DNA of 39,964 nucleotides from JBDSLU01 sp039916225 (GTDB lineage: Bacteria > Acidobacteriota > Vicinamibacteria > Vicinamibacterales > Vicinamibacteraceae), in the NCBI GenBank assembly GCA_039916225.1, contig JBDSLU010000110.1, forward strand, positions 1-39,964, given 5' to 3'. Position numbers and translations under genes: made by a program. Below the pieces are notes generated by a model that was not told the origin of the DNA, made no database searches, and was given only the letters and a program-made list of their open reading frames with translations. This document shows positions 8,297-16,606 of the stretch, in pieces; positions within the stretch are counted from its first letter, which is position 1; every line of letters starts with the position of its first letter.

Positions 8297-9085
8297 TCAG
8301 ATCGTCATGGCGTGGTAGCCGCCATCGACGATCAGCTCCTCGCCGGTGATGAAGGAGCCGGCCGTCTCCGAGGCCAGCAGCAGGGTGGCGCCGATCAGCT
8401 CGCGGGCCTCGCCGAACCGCTTCATCGGCGTGTGGCCCATGATCGCGGTGACGCGATCGGGCGACAGGATCTTGCGGTTCTGCTCGGCGGGGAAGAAGCC
8501 GGGAACGAGCACGTTGACGCGCACGCGGGCGGTGGCCCACTCGCGCGCCAGGTTGAGCGAGAGGTTGTGCACGGCGCCTTTCGAGGCGGAATACGTGATC
8601 ACGCGGGAGAGCGGCACGACGCCGGACATCGATCCGAGGTTGATGATCGAGCCGCCTTCTCCCCGCTCGACGAGATAGCGGCCGAACACCTGGCAGCCGA
8701 GGAAGACGCCCTTGACGTTGACGCGCAGGATGCGGTCGAACTCGTCCTCGGTGATGTCGAAGAACGGCGTGGCGGAGTTGATGCCGGCGCCGTTGACGAC
8801 GACGTCGACGCGGCCGCTGCGCGCCAGCACGGCGTCGCGCAGGCCCTCGACCTCGGCCTTGCTGGTGGCCTCGGCGGAATGGAACCACGCCGTGCCGCCG
8901 GCGGCCTCGATCGCATCGAGGCGAGCCCGGGCCTTGTCGGCATTGCGGCCGACGATGACGACCTCGGCACCGGCGCCGGCCAGGCCCTCGGCCATGGCGC
9001 CGCACAGCTCGCCCGTGCCGCCGATGACGACGGCCACCTTGCCTTGCAGTCCGAAGTAGTTCGTGAGGTACGTTTCAGGGTTCAT
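8297..9085 (-). CDS. uxuB: SDR-family fructuronate reductase-like oxidoreductase
   Basis: 262 aa. A start at the ATG at 9085 places the family-typical MNPETYLTNYFGLQGKVA at the N-terminus; an upstream GTG adds unrelated residues. Rossmann motif GGTGELCGAMAEGL near residue 22 (Cys/Gly variant of TGxxxGIG), NGAG, catalytic Ser in NLGSMSG and YSASK. The stretch VLVPGFFPAEQNRKIL resembles the loop of the SDR-type D-mannonate oxidoreductase (Bacillus YjmF/UxuB), which reduces D-fructuronate to D-mannonate. The adjoining epimerase gene supports that role. The SDR fold is certain; the substrate is inferred. Confidence 0.75.
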   Translation of the reverse strand: MNPETYLTNYFGLQGKVAVVIGGTGELCGAMAEGLAGAGAEVVIVGRNADKARARLDAIEAAGGTAWFHSAEATSKAEVEGLRDAVLARSGRVDVVVNGAGINSATPFFDITEDEFDRILRVNVKGVFLGCQVFGRYLVERGEGGSIINLGSMSGVVPLSRVITYSASKGAVHNLSLNLAREWATARVRVNVLVPGFFPAEQNRKILSPDRVTAIMGHTPMKRFGEARELIGATLLLASETAGSFITGEELIVDGGYHAMTI

Positions 9086-9271
9086 TGGTAGGGAAAGATG
9101 GTTGGGCCGGGCGGCGATAGCCAGCCACACGCGGTGCGCCTTGTACCGGCCGGTCGATTCTGTGCAGGTCGGCGGCGCATCGCAAGCGGAAATCGACGCG
9201 ATGGGCGTATCCTGACCGGGTCAGTCCAGCCAAGCCCATGCCCCCCCATGGGTCGACTGCGAGGTGCGCCG
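9086..9271. other. Divergent intergenic region with small palindromes
   Basis: This gap separates the divergent uxuB-like and VWFA genes and must carry both promoters. It has CTGACC-G-GGTCAG at 9212-9224, a compact operator-like palindrome, and CCCATG/CATGGG arms at 9235-9240 and 9247-9252 around a six-C loop. No convincing -35/-10 pair is seen. The VWFA gene has GAGGTG shortly before its ATG. Confidence 0.3.
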
Positions 9272-11359
9272 ATGAACGTCGCCGCGTCAGACCGGGCCGC
9301 CGCAGCGGTACTCGCCATCACTCTCTTCACCGCAACGATCGCCGCGGCCCCCGGCGCTCAGGCGTCGGCGGGCCAGACGTCGGCTGGACAGACGCCGGCC
9401 GATCGGCCGACCTTCCGGGCCGGCACGCGGCTCGCGACCTTCGACGCGGTCGTCACCGACAGCAAAGGGCGCCATGTCACCGACCTGGCGCCGGCCGACT
9501 TCGAGGTGGTCGAACGCGGCAAGCGCCAGACCGTCCGCCAGGTCGCCTACGTCCACGCCGCTCGTCCTGATGGCAGTGCCAGCGCCGCGGCGGACGCGGC
9601 GGGGGCGGCGGCAACGCCGGACATCGTGATGCCGGGGCGGACCGGGCTTCCGTCGCGCGATCAGACCGGCCGGGTGATGGCGTTCGTGATCGACGACCTG
9701 CGCATGTCGTTCCGGAGCATCGTCGACGTCCGGCGCATGCTGCACCGCTACGTCGACGCGCACGTCCAGCCGGGCGATCTCGTCGCCATCATCCGGACCG
9801 CCGGCGGCGCCGGCACGCTGCAGCAGTTCACGACCGATCGACGGCTGCTCAAGGCCGCGGTCGAGAAGGTCCAGTGGTCGGCGCGCGTCTGGCCGTACGA
9901 CCCGGTCGGTCCGTGGGAGCGCGGTGGAGGCGGGCTGGCCGATCGCTTCGAGCGGGAGGTGACGCTCGAAGGGACGCTCGGCGCCCTCGCCTACGCCGTG
10001 CGGGGCGTCCAGGCGTTGCCGGGACGCAAGACGGTCGTGTTCGTCTCGGAGGGCTTCCCGCTCGTCACGCCGGACATCGAGAGCAACGACGCCCTGCCCG
10101 AGGTCGAGCAGGTCATCAATGACGCCAACCGCGGCGGCGTCGTCATGTACGCCATCGATCCCCGCGGCCTCGTGAACCCGATCGTGGGCCTCGGCGGGCC
10201 GTTCTCCGCCCAGCGGAGCGGATCGGATCCCAGCTACACCGGCCGGAGCCCCATGCCGGTGCTGCCGGCGACCCTGTCGGCCAACGGGAGACTCTTGGAG
10301 ACGCAGGCCGCGCTCCAGTACCTGGCCGAACAGACCGGCGGGTTCGCCGTGGTGAGCAGCAACGACCTGTCGGGTGGTCTGAGGCGAATCGCCGACGACA
10401 CGCGGGGGTACTACCTGATCGGCTTCGATACGGGTGTCGCCCCGGGGGTTCGGGCCGATCGCGGCGACGTCCGCATCCGCGTCAAGCGGAAGGGGCTGGA
10501 GGTGCGGTCTCGCCGCGATCGCTTCGGCCCGGCCGATCCCGAGGCGCCGCCTGCGCCGGCGCCGGCCGACCCGCTGATCTCGGCTGCGCTGTCGCCGTTC
10601 GCGACCGGCGGGCTGGACGTGCGCCTCGCCGCCCTGTTCGGCCACGACGCAGCCGAAGGTCTCTTCGTCCGGACGCTCGTCGCCGTCGATCCGGCCGGTC
10701 TCACGCTCACCGAGACGCCAGGCGGCGGACGCGAGGGCGACCTGACGCTGCTCGTGTTCGCGCTCGACGACGCCGGTTGGGTCGTCGGCCAGGCGCGCGA
10801 GATCATTGCCGTTCGGCTCGATGCTGACGCCTACGCTCGAGCGCGCGAGCACGGGCTCCGCTACGGCGTCCGCCTGCCGTTCAAGAAAGCTGGCGGGTAC
10901 CAGGTGCGCGCCGCGGTCGTCGACGAACGGTCCCGGGCCATCGGTGCCAGCGCGCAGTTCGTCCAGGTGCCGCGCGTGGGCGCGGGTCGTCTCGCGCTGT
11001 CGGGCGTCGTCCTGTCCATGGCCGGCAGCGCGAGCCAGCCGTTGGCCACCGTGTTCGCGCGCCGCAGCCGGCTCGAGTACCGCGGCACCATCTACGACGG
11101 CCGTCGGGGCGACGGCGGCGTCGCGACGCAGGCGACGGTCCTGCGCGACGGCCGCCCCGTCTACTCCAGTCCTGCGGCGCCGGTGGCCACCGCGTCGGCG
11201 GGTACGGCGGAGGTCGCGCCGCTCCCGTTCGCCGGCACGCTCGCCCTTGGTGACGACCTGACGCCCGGCGTCTACACGCTGCAGGTCAGCGTGGTGCCGG
11301 CGACCGAGGGCGCCAAGGGGCCGCGGGCGGTGCAGTGGGTCGACTTCGAGGTGCGGTAG
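9272..11359 (+). CDS. Secreted VWFA-related protein of acidobacterial type
   Basis: 695 aa. The ATG at 9272 is chosen because GAGGTG precedes it and a signal-like sequence follows (AAAAVLAITLFTATIAAAPGAQA). A beta-rich segment comes first (TRLATFDAVVTDSKGRHVTDL, FEVVERGKRQTV), then a von Willebrand A-like domain from about residue 135 (VMAFVIDDLRMSF, LVAIIRTAGGAGTLQQFTTDR, KTVVFVSEGFPLV, GVVMYAIDPRGL). This layout is the VWFA-related domain family expanded in Acidobacteria. The usual DxSxS metal site is degenerate (DDLRMS). The C-terminal 250 residues look like beta-sandwich repeats. Function is unknown; adhesion or protein-protein contact in the periplasm or at the surface is a guess from the fold. 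Confidence 0.8.
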   Translation: MNVAASDRAAAAVLAITLFTATIAAAPGAQASAGQTSAGQTPADRPTFRAGTRLATFDAVVTDSKGRHVTDLAPADFEVVERGKRQTVRQVAYVHAARPDGSASAAADAAGAAATPDIVMPGRTGLPSRDQTGRVMAFVIDDLRMSFRSIVDVRRMLHRYVDAHVQPGDLVAIIRTAGGAGTLQQFTTDRRLLKAAVEKVQWSARVWPYDPVGPWERGGGGLADRFEREVTLEGTLGALAYAVRGVQALPGRKTVVFVSEGFPLVTPDIESNDALPEVEQVINDANRGGVVMYAIDPRGLVNPIVGLGGPFSAQRSGSDPSYTGRSPMPVLPATLSANGRLLETQAALQYLAEQTGGFAVVSSNDLSGGLRRIADDTRGYYLIGFDTGVAPGVRADRGDVRIRVKRKGLEVRSRRDRFGPADPEAPPAPAPADPLISAALSPFATGGLDVRLAALFGHDAAEGLFVRTLVAVDPAGLTLTETPGGGREGDLTLLVFALDDAGWVVGQAREIIAVRLDADAYARAREHGLRYGVRLPFKKAGGYQVRAAVVDERSRAIGASAQFVQVPRVGAGRLALSGVVLSMAGSASQPLATVFARRSRLEYRGTIYDGRRGDGGVATQATVLRDGRPVYSSPAAPVATASAGTAEVAPLPFAGTLALGDDLTPGVYTLQVSVVPATEGAKGPRAVQWVDFEVR

Positions 11360-11374
11360 AGGCGATAGCCGGAC

Positions 11375-11391
11375 GCGGCGGTTCCCGCCGC
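11375..11391. terminator. GC hairpin between convergent genes
   Basis: GCGGCGG at 11375-11381 and CCGCCGC at 11385-11391 pair around a TTC loop, 15 bases after the VWFA stop and inside the 108-bp gap before the convergent aldo/keto reductase stop. There is no T-run. The rest of the gap is GC-rich and shows nothing else. Confidence 0.35.
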
Positions 11392-11467
11392 CGCGCCCCG
11401 GCCGCTGCGGCCAGGCGGCCGAGTCCGGGCGAGGTGTCGCCCCGCCGCGTCCCGGCCGCGGAGCCGG

Positions 11468-12457
11468 CTAGGCGCGCGATGCCTGCGCCGCGGCTGGCTG
11501 ATCGAGGCGCTCCAGGTCAGCGCGCAGCGACGCCATGATCCGCTCGACGGCGGCGACCTGCTCGTCGCTGACGTCCACCCCGAGGCTCGCAATCATCGCG
11601 CCCTGACGAGCGCTGCGCGCGCCGACGATGCAGCCGGTGAGGCCCGGCGTCCGCAGCAGCACGCCGACGCACAGCTGCGCGGTGCTGAGGGCGCCGTCGG
11701 TGGCAACCTCACGGACGGCGGCGATGGCGTCCAGGTGGCGCTCGAAGCGAGCGCCCTGGTAGTCCTTGTGGGCACCGCGCGTATCGCCCTCGCCGAAGGT
11801 CTTGCCCTTCTTCCAGGTGCCGAACAGCATGCCGCGGAAGAGCGGCGAGTAGGCGATCACACCGAGGTTGGTCGTGGCGGCGTAGGGCAGGACGTCGGCG
11901 GCGACGGCCGGTCGCAGGATGCTGTAGGGCGACTGCACCGAGTGGAGCGGCACGCCCGTGGCGTGCCAGGCCTCGAGCTGGGCGACCGAATAGTTGGACA
12001 CGCCGATCGCGCGGATCTTGCCGGCCTTCAGCAGCTCGGCGCAGACGGCCGCCGTCTCGGGAATCGGCTGCTCGACCGGCCAGTGGAGCTGGTAGAGGTC
12101 GAGGGCGTCGACGCCGAGGCGTCGCAGGCTGGCCTCGCACTCGGCCCTGATCTGCTCGGGAGTCGCCGACTTGACCGGGTTGTCGCTGTTCTGGCCGAGG
12201 CCGAACTTGGTGAAGACCAGCGGCCGGCGCGCGGCGGGCAGCTCGCGCACCGCGCGACCGACCACCTCTTCCGAATGGCCCGAGCCGTAGATCGGCGCCG
12301 TGTCGATCCAGTTGACGCCGTGATCGACGGCCGCGTGCATGGCCTGGGCGCTGGCGTCGTCGTCCTGTCCGCCCCACATCCAGCCGCCGGTGGCCCAGGT
12401 GCCGACACCGATGGTCGAAATCTCGAAACCCGATGAACCCAGTGCGCGTTTCTGCAT
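11468..12457 (-). CDS. Aldo/keto reductase
   Basis: 329 aa from the ATG at 12457. The catalytic tetrad of the AKR superfamily is visible: Asp52 and Tyr57 in WIDTAPIYG, Lys84 in VFTKFG and His125 in YQLHWP. IGVSNYS and the closing GCIVGARSARQ segment complete the barrel and NADPH site. The substrate cannot be told from sequence. It is transcribed divergently from ychF. The start codon lies 7 bases after a TACAAT hexamer and within a TTTCTGC-ATG-GCAGAAA inverted repeat (12449-12465), so the transcript may be leaderless and its start may be able to fold. Confidence 0.88.
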   Translation of the reverse strand: MQKRALGSSGFEISTIGVGTWATGGWMWGGQDDDASAQAMHAAVDHGVNWIDTAPIYGSGHSEEVVGRAVRELPAARRPLVFTKFGLGQNSDNPVKSATPEQIRAECEASLRRLGVDALDLYQLHWPVEQPIPETAAVCAELLKAGKIRAIGVSNYSVAQLEAWHATGVPLHSVQSPYSILRPAVAADVLPYAATTNLGVIAYSPLFRGMLFGTWKKGKTFGEGDTRGAHKDYQGARFERHLDAIAAVREVATDGALSTAQLCVGVLLRTPGLTGCIVGARSARQGAMIASLGVDVSDEQVAAVERIMASLRADLERLDQPAAAQASRA

Positions 12458-12464
12458 GGCAGAA

Positions 12465-12470
12465 ATTGTA
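12465..12470 (-). promoter_or_regulatory. -10-like TACAAT before the aldo/keto reductase
   Basis: TACAAT reads on the minus strand and matches the -10 consensus at five of six bases. Seven bases separate it from the ATG at 12457, so transcription would begin at or next to the start codon. No ribosome site is present. The -35 zone is occupied by the GCTCCGAGCA repeats. Confidence 0.5.
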
Positions 12471-12473
12471 CTG

Positions 12474-12506
12474 TGCTCGGAGCGTGCTCGGAGCTTGCTC
12501 CGAGCA
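12474..12506. repeat. Tandem and inverted TGCTCGGAGC repeats
   Basis: TGCTCGGAGC occurs at 12474-12483 and 12485-12494, an 11-bp period that puts both on one DNA face. Its exact reverse complement is at 12497-12506 after TT. The last two copies can form a 10-bp hairpin. The cluster lies between two divergent starts, over the -35 zone of the aldo/keto reductase promoter, so a regulator binding site is the simplest reading. Confidence 0.65.
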
Positions 12507-12531
12507 ACTCGCAGAAACTGCGTACCCGGGA

Positions 12532-12537
12532 TAGGAT
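12532..12537 (+). promoter_or_regulatory. -10-like TAGGAT before ychF
   Basis: TAGGAT matches the -10 consensus at four of six bases and ends 8 bases before the ychF ATG. No ribosome site is seen, so the transcript would be leaderless or nearly so. No -35 match. Confidence 0.35.
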
Positions 12538-12545
12538 CGGACGTT

Positions 12546-13649
12546 ATGCTCCGAGCCGGAATCGTCGGATTGCCCAACGTCGGCAAGTCCACCCTCTTCA
12601 ACGCCGTCACCCGCACGCGCAAGGCGGAGGCCGCCAACTATCCGTTCTGCACGATCGACCCGAACGTCGGGATCGTCACGGTGCCGGATGCCAGGCTGGC
12701 GATCCTGCAGAAGATCGCCAAGACCAACGTGGTCATCCCGGCGGCGATCGAGTTCGTCGACATTGCCGGGCTGGTGAAGGGCGCCAGCCAGGGTGAGGGA
12801 CTCGGCAACAAGTTCCTGACCCACATCCGCGAGGTCGACGCGCTCGTCCAGGTCGTCCGCTGCTTCGACGACGAGGACATCCACCACGTCTCCGGCTCTG
12901 TCGATCCGGTCCGCGACATCGAGGTCATCAACACCGAGCTGATGCTGTCCGACCTGGAGTCGGTGAAGAAACAGCGCGAGCGCGTCGCCAAGGACCTGAA
13001 GAAGGGCGAGAAGACGGCGGCGGCGCAGGACGCGGTGCTCGCCAAGATCGAGACGGCCCTCGACGCCGGCAGGCCAGTGCTGACGGTCGCGCTGACGCCG
13101 GAAGAGAAGGCGATCGCGCGCGAGTTCTTTCTGCTGTCCGACAAGCCGACGATCTTCGCCTGCAACGTCAAGGACACCGATCTCGCCGGCGCCGACACCA
13201 ACCCTTACGTCGCCAAGGTCCGCGACTACGTCAAGACGCATCTCGCCTGTGAGGCGGTGGTCATCAGCGCTCAGATCGAGAGCGAGCTGGTCGACCTCAG
13301 CCCCGACGAAGCCGACGCCTTCCTGAAGGATCTCGGCGTCCCGGAGAGCGGCATGGGCTCGCTGATCCGCGCGACGTATCACCTGCTCGGCCTGCGCACC
13401 TACTTCACCGCTGGCGAGAAGGAAGTGCGCGCCTGGACGATCCACGCCGGCGACACCGCGCCGAAGGCGGCCGGCGTCATCCATTCCGACTTCGAGCGCG
13501 GCTTCATCAAGGCGGAAACCGTCGCCTACGACGACCTGGTCGCCTGCGGCTCGACGGCCGCGGCCCGCGACAAGGGTCTGTATCGGATGGAAGGCAAGGA
13601 GTACGTCGTCGTCGACGGCGACGTCCTCCTTTTCAAGTTCAACGTCTAG
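12546..13649 (+). CDS. ychF: Obg-family ATPase/GTPase YchF
   Basis: 367 aa, close to the usual 363. The N-terminus MLRAGIVGLPNVGKSTLFNAV carries the P-loop; TRTRKAEAANYPFCTIDPNVG is the YchF-specific switch I region; DIAGLVKGAS is G3; ACNVKD occupies the G4 position, the altered specificity motif associated with ATP preference. A coiled-coil middle (VKKQRERVAKDLKKGEKTAAAQD) is followed by a C-terminal TGS domain (LRTYFTAGEKEVRAWTI..IHSDFERGFIKAETV). YchF/OLA1 associates with ribosomes and stress control in other bacteria. The gene is monocistronic, divergent from the aldo/keto reductase. Confidence 0.97.
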   Translation: MLRAGIVGLPNVGKSTLFNAVTRTRKAEAANYPFCTIDPNVGIVTVPDARLAILQKIAKTNVVIPAAIEFVDIAGLVKGASQGEGLGNKFLTHIREVDALVQVVRCFDDEDIHHVSGSVDPVRDIEVINTELMLSDLESVKKQRERVAKDLKKGEKTAAAQDAVLAKIETALDAGRPVLTVALTPEEKAIAREFFLLSDKPTIFACNVKDTDLAGADTNPYVAKVRDYVKTHLACEAVVISAQIESELVDLSPDEADAFLKDLGVPESGMGSLIRATYHLLGLRTYFTAGEKEVRAWTIHAGDTAPKAAGVIHSDFERGFIKAETVAYDDLVACGSTAAARDKGLYRMEGKEYVVVDGDVLLFKFNV

Positions 13650-13676
13650 AACCCTCCGGACGCTCCATTCGCATGA

Positions 13677-16415
13677 CTACTTCGCCGGCGCGATCTCGAT
13701 CGTCGCCGGCTCCGACACGTTGAACCCGTCGTTGGCAATCACGCGCACGCGCCTGGGGCGGGGTCCGATCTGCTCGTCGGTCAGCGTCACCTTGCTCACG
13801 GTGAGGCCCGTTGCGACGGTCTCCCACGTGTCTCCCTCGCCGCTCAGCTGAACGAGGTAGGTGAGGGGGTTGACGTCGAGATCCACGCCGAGCCAGGTCA
13901 GCGTGCGCCCGCGCTTGCCGAGCAGGGTGGCGAGCTCGCTGATCTTCAGTGCCTTCACGACGGGCGCGTGCTTCGAGATCGCGCGCCGGCTCACGACCTT
14001 GCCCTCGAGCATGAGCTCGAGCGACGCCGCCGCGCGCTCGACCGGGACGACGATCTGCACCAGCCCCGTCCGATCCGCGCCCGGCGTCTGGTCGAGGTCG
14101 GAGTTCTCGCGGACCCACGTCGTGAACGTGCCGAGGACCCTTCCCGCGGCGTCCACGAAGCGCACCGCCGCGAGCTGGTTCTGCAGCGGACCCTGGTCGG
14201 CGGCGCGTCCGACGTGATCGATGAACTTGATCGTGCCCGTGTGCGTCGTGAGGTTCACCGTGGCGACGATGCTCACGAAATCGCCGCTCGGGCCGTCCGG
14301 GCCTGCCTGGGCACCGGTGCTTTCACGCGCGCCGGCCGTCGGCGCGAAGTCGTTCGCCGGCACGCCATTCTCCGCCCTGAAGCGATCGAAGACGCCTTCG
14401 TAGTTGTGGGCGCTGAACCACTGCGGCTGGTTGCAGTAGGTCATGATGTCGAAGGCAAAGGGCGAGATGACGGTCATCGGGATGCCGTTGGCGGCGTCGC
14501 CCCGATCGAGGCCGACGTAGGTCTGCAGGTTGTCCGAAATCTGGCCGTTCGGATTCGTGAAGTCGTCGTCGTCGTCCGAATTGCTGTTGCAGAAGCCCGG
14601 GTGCTTGCGGCCGAAGGTGTGCGACAGCTCGTGGCCGGCGTACCAGTCCCCCCACGAGAGGTCGGTATCGCCGATCACGTTGCGCGGTTTCGGATCGCTG
14701 CCCGGAAGGTTCGCCGTGTCCCCGGTGGGTGAGGACGCGACGACGCTGGTGTCCGGGCTGTCGGGCACGCCGGACGAGCAGCCGCGCATGAACCCGCCCG
14801 TGTTGATGACGAGCGCCATGTACTTCGTGTGCCGGTCGGTGCCCGCCGCGAGCTCCGTCGCCCGGATGCTCGCCAGCTCGGCGTTGGCCTGGTCGCAGGT
14901 GAACGGGAACGTGTTCGTCGAGGTGACCGACGAGTTGGTGAACGTGAAGTTCGCCGCCGGGAAGGCCCGCTGCACCCAGGACTGGAACAGTGCGAAGTCC
15001 GCGGCCCGCGTGGTGTGCGGGGACGTGCCCGTGCCGCCGTTGTAGTCGAGCCCGACGACGCGCATGCGCAGCCTCGGCATCGTGTGGAACGTCTGGAAGT
15101 TCGCGAAGCCGGTCCCGATGATGTTGTGACAGCCGTTGCAGGGAATCGACACTGGGCTGCTTGGGCTGCCCTCCACGTCGAGCGTCACCTCGAAGTGCGC
15201 CTTGCCCCGTGTGATCCAGTCGGCCGGCAGCTGGAAGTTCAGGCTCTCGGTGAGCTCGAGCCGCCGGGCCTTCAGGTCGGTGGACTGGTCGACGGCGATC
15301 GCATTCGACGACCTGACGCTGCCGGAGATCAGCTGGCCGATGTCGCCGGAGCTGTTGGCCGGCCGGTACGCGACCAGCGTCCCGCGGACGCCGGTGATCT
15401 TCTGCGTGCCACCGCTGACCCGCAGGTAGACGCGCACGAACGTCGGCTTGTCCGCGACGAGCGGCACGCTGGACGGGATGTTCTGGAGCACCTGCGTGGC
15501 TTCGAGTCCCAGCACGTGGAACTGTTCGTCGGGCGCGATGGGCGTGAAGGTGATGTTGGCCGCGGTCTGCGCGGTGCCGCGGCAGTCCGTGACCGCGACG
15601 GTCAGCGTGCTCGGGCCGGGCACGAGCAGTCCGCCCACGATCGTCGGCCCGAACGCGCCGTTGAATCCCGGGAACGTCGCGGTCTTCGTCCCGCCAGGGC
15701 CGCTGTTGGTCACCGTGGCGGTGGCGAAGGGGTCGCCGCTCGTCACGACGAAGGCGAGCAGGAACTGGTTGAACTGCAGGATGGTCCCGCTGGCCGGCTG
15801 GGACAGGACGACGGTCGGGGGCTGCGGCGCCGTGCAGGGAGGCGGCGGGCCCGCCGTGTCGAACTCGACGTCATCGATCGCCAGCCCGTTCGAGAACGAA
15901 GGCGCGCCGCCGCTCTCGACGCCCACGGTGACCCGCACGATGGTTGCGGTGGGCGTGGTGATGCCGAGCGGCGTCTGAATCGGCGTCGGCGTCGTGCTGG
16001 GACCGAGCGTGACCGAAGCCTGCGCCACCTGCGAGCCGTCGGCGGCGAAGCCGCGCATGACGACCGTGACGGCCTCGCCGAGCGCGCCATCGAAGCCGGC
16101 GAACACGCTCACGTGCGCCTGCGCCACTGTGAACGTCACTTCGATCGGCGCCTTGCAGAACTCGATCGCGAAGCATGTCTCCACGGCGTTGGTGCCGGAG
16201 TGCGCGAAGTTGGGGATGACGAGGGGGCCGTTCGTGAAGTCGAGGGCCGAGGCCCCGAAGATCACGCCCCGGTTCGCGTAGAAGTCGAGGACCGGGGCGG
16301 GGCCGCCTCCGGGTGTCAGTTCCTCGAACGTGATGAGTTCGGCCGCCGCGGGGCGGGCCACGAAGAAGAGGCTCAGCGCGAGCAGGAAGAAGAAGCCCGT
16401 GGATCGTGGGCGCAT
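13677..16415 (-). CDS. Large secreted zincin metalloprotease
   Basis: 912 aa from the ATG at 16415, with GAAGGAC upstream and a signal peptide (TGFFFLLALSLFFVARPAAA). Residues about 25-190 form a beta-sandwich (ITFEELTPGG, VSVFAGFDG, LAIDDVEFD) like surface-anchor or lectin modules. The middle contains H595ELSHTFGRKH605, an extended HExxHxxGxxH zinc site, and a Met-turn-like DIMTYC with Met658, so the domain is a metzincin-type peptidase. The C-terminal 200 residues look like immunoglobulin-type domains (LTWLGVDLDVNPLTYLVQLS). A CNGCH motif at residues 426-430 is unexpected here. It is divergent from arsR. The substrate is unknown; the active site is intact. Confidence 0.8.
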   Translation of the reverse strand: MRPRSTGFFFLLALSLFFVARPAAAELITFEELTPGGGPAPVLDFYANRGVIFGASALDFTNGPLVIPNFAHSGTNAVETCFAIEFCKAPIEVTFTVAQAHVSVFAGFDGALGEAVTVVMRGFAADGSQVAQASVTLGPSTTPTPIQTPLGITTPTATIVRVTVGVESGGAPSFSNGLAIDDVEFDTAGPPPPCTAPQPPTVVLSQPASGTILQFNQFLLAFVVTSGDPFATATVTNSGPGGTKTATFPGFNGAFGPTIVGGLLVPGPSTLTVAVTDCRGTAQTAANITFTPIAPDEQFHVLGLEATQVLQNIPSSVPLVADKPTFVRVYLRVSGGTQKITGVRGTLVAYRPANSSGDIGQLISGSVRSSNAIAVDQSTDLKARRLELTESLNFQLPADWITRGKAHFEVTLDVEGSPSSPVSIPCNGCHNIIGTGFANFQTFHTMPRLRMRVVGLDYNGGTGTSPHTTRAADFALFQSWVQRAFPAANFTFTNSSVTSTNTFPFTCDQANAELASIRATELAAGTDRHTKYMALVINTGGFMRGCSSGVPDSPDTSVVASSPTGDTANLPGSDPKPRNVIGDTDLSWGDWYAGHELSHTFGRKHPGFCNSNSDDDDDFTNPNGQISDNLQTYVGLDRGDAANGIPMTVISPFAFDIMTYCNQPQWFSAHNYEGVFDRFRAENGVPANDFAPTAGARESTGAQAGPDGPSGDFVSIVATVNLTTHTGTIKFIDHVGRAADQGPLQNQLAAVRFVDAAGRVLGTFTTWVRENSDLDQTPGADRTGLVQIVVPVERAAASLELMLEGKVVSRRAISKHAPVVKALKISELATLLGKRGRTLTWLGVDLDVNPLTYLVQLSGEGDTWETVATGLTVSKVTLTDEQIGPRPRRVRVIANDGFNVSEPATIEIAPAK

Positions 16416-16496
16416 ATCGGTCCTTCAGCCCCGGGACGGGGCGAGTGCGGCGAACTGGATGAAACCGGCCGTCGGAGGCCGTACGGAAGGTGTCAA

Positions 16497-16511
16497 CGAC
16501 CGTCGCGGTCG
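16497..16511. repeat. CGACCG-TCG-CGGTCG palindrome
   Basis: Six-base arms at 16497-16502 and 16506-16511 flank a 3-base centre. The site is in the 191-bp divergent region between the metalloprotease and arsR, beside a minus-strand TTGACA (16496-16491) that could be a -35 box, though no matching -10 follows. Confidence 0.3.
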
Positions 16512-16570
16512 AAGCGCACGGCGCTGCACGGTGCGGGTAACCGCCCGGCGTGCGACGTCGCTCGGCGGGA

Positions 16571-16598
16571 TTGACAATATTTGAGTTTAAACTAAACT
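16571..16598 (+). promoter_or_regulatory. arsR promoter with embedded AGTTTAAACT palindrome
   Basis: A perfect TTGACA at 16571-16576 is followed after 16 bases by TAAACT at 16593-16598 (four of six). AGTTTAAACT, a perfect 10-bp palindrome at 16584-16593, fills the spacer and touches the -10. It is AT-rich in very GC-rich surroundings. A repressor bound there would block RNA polymerase, so autoregulation by the ArsR protein is a natural inference. The ATG starts 8 bases after the -10. Confidence 0.6.
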
Positions 16599-16606
16599 GT
16601 TGACAC

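Noticed and set aside
6440..9091. 883-codon open frame on the plus strand opposite the epimerase and SDR genes
   Set aside because: High-GC third positions leave antisense frames open. The translation is rich in Arg, Gly, His and Asp with no recognisable domain, while the minus strand encodes two well-matched enzymes.
12709..13484. Continuation of the aldo/keto reductase strand as a long frame opposite ychF
   Set aside because: ychF is unambiguous on the plus strand, and the reductase has a complete N-terminus at 12457.
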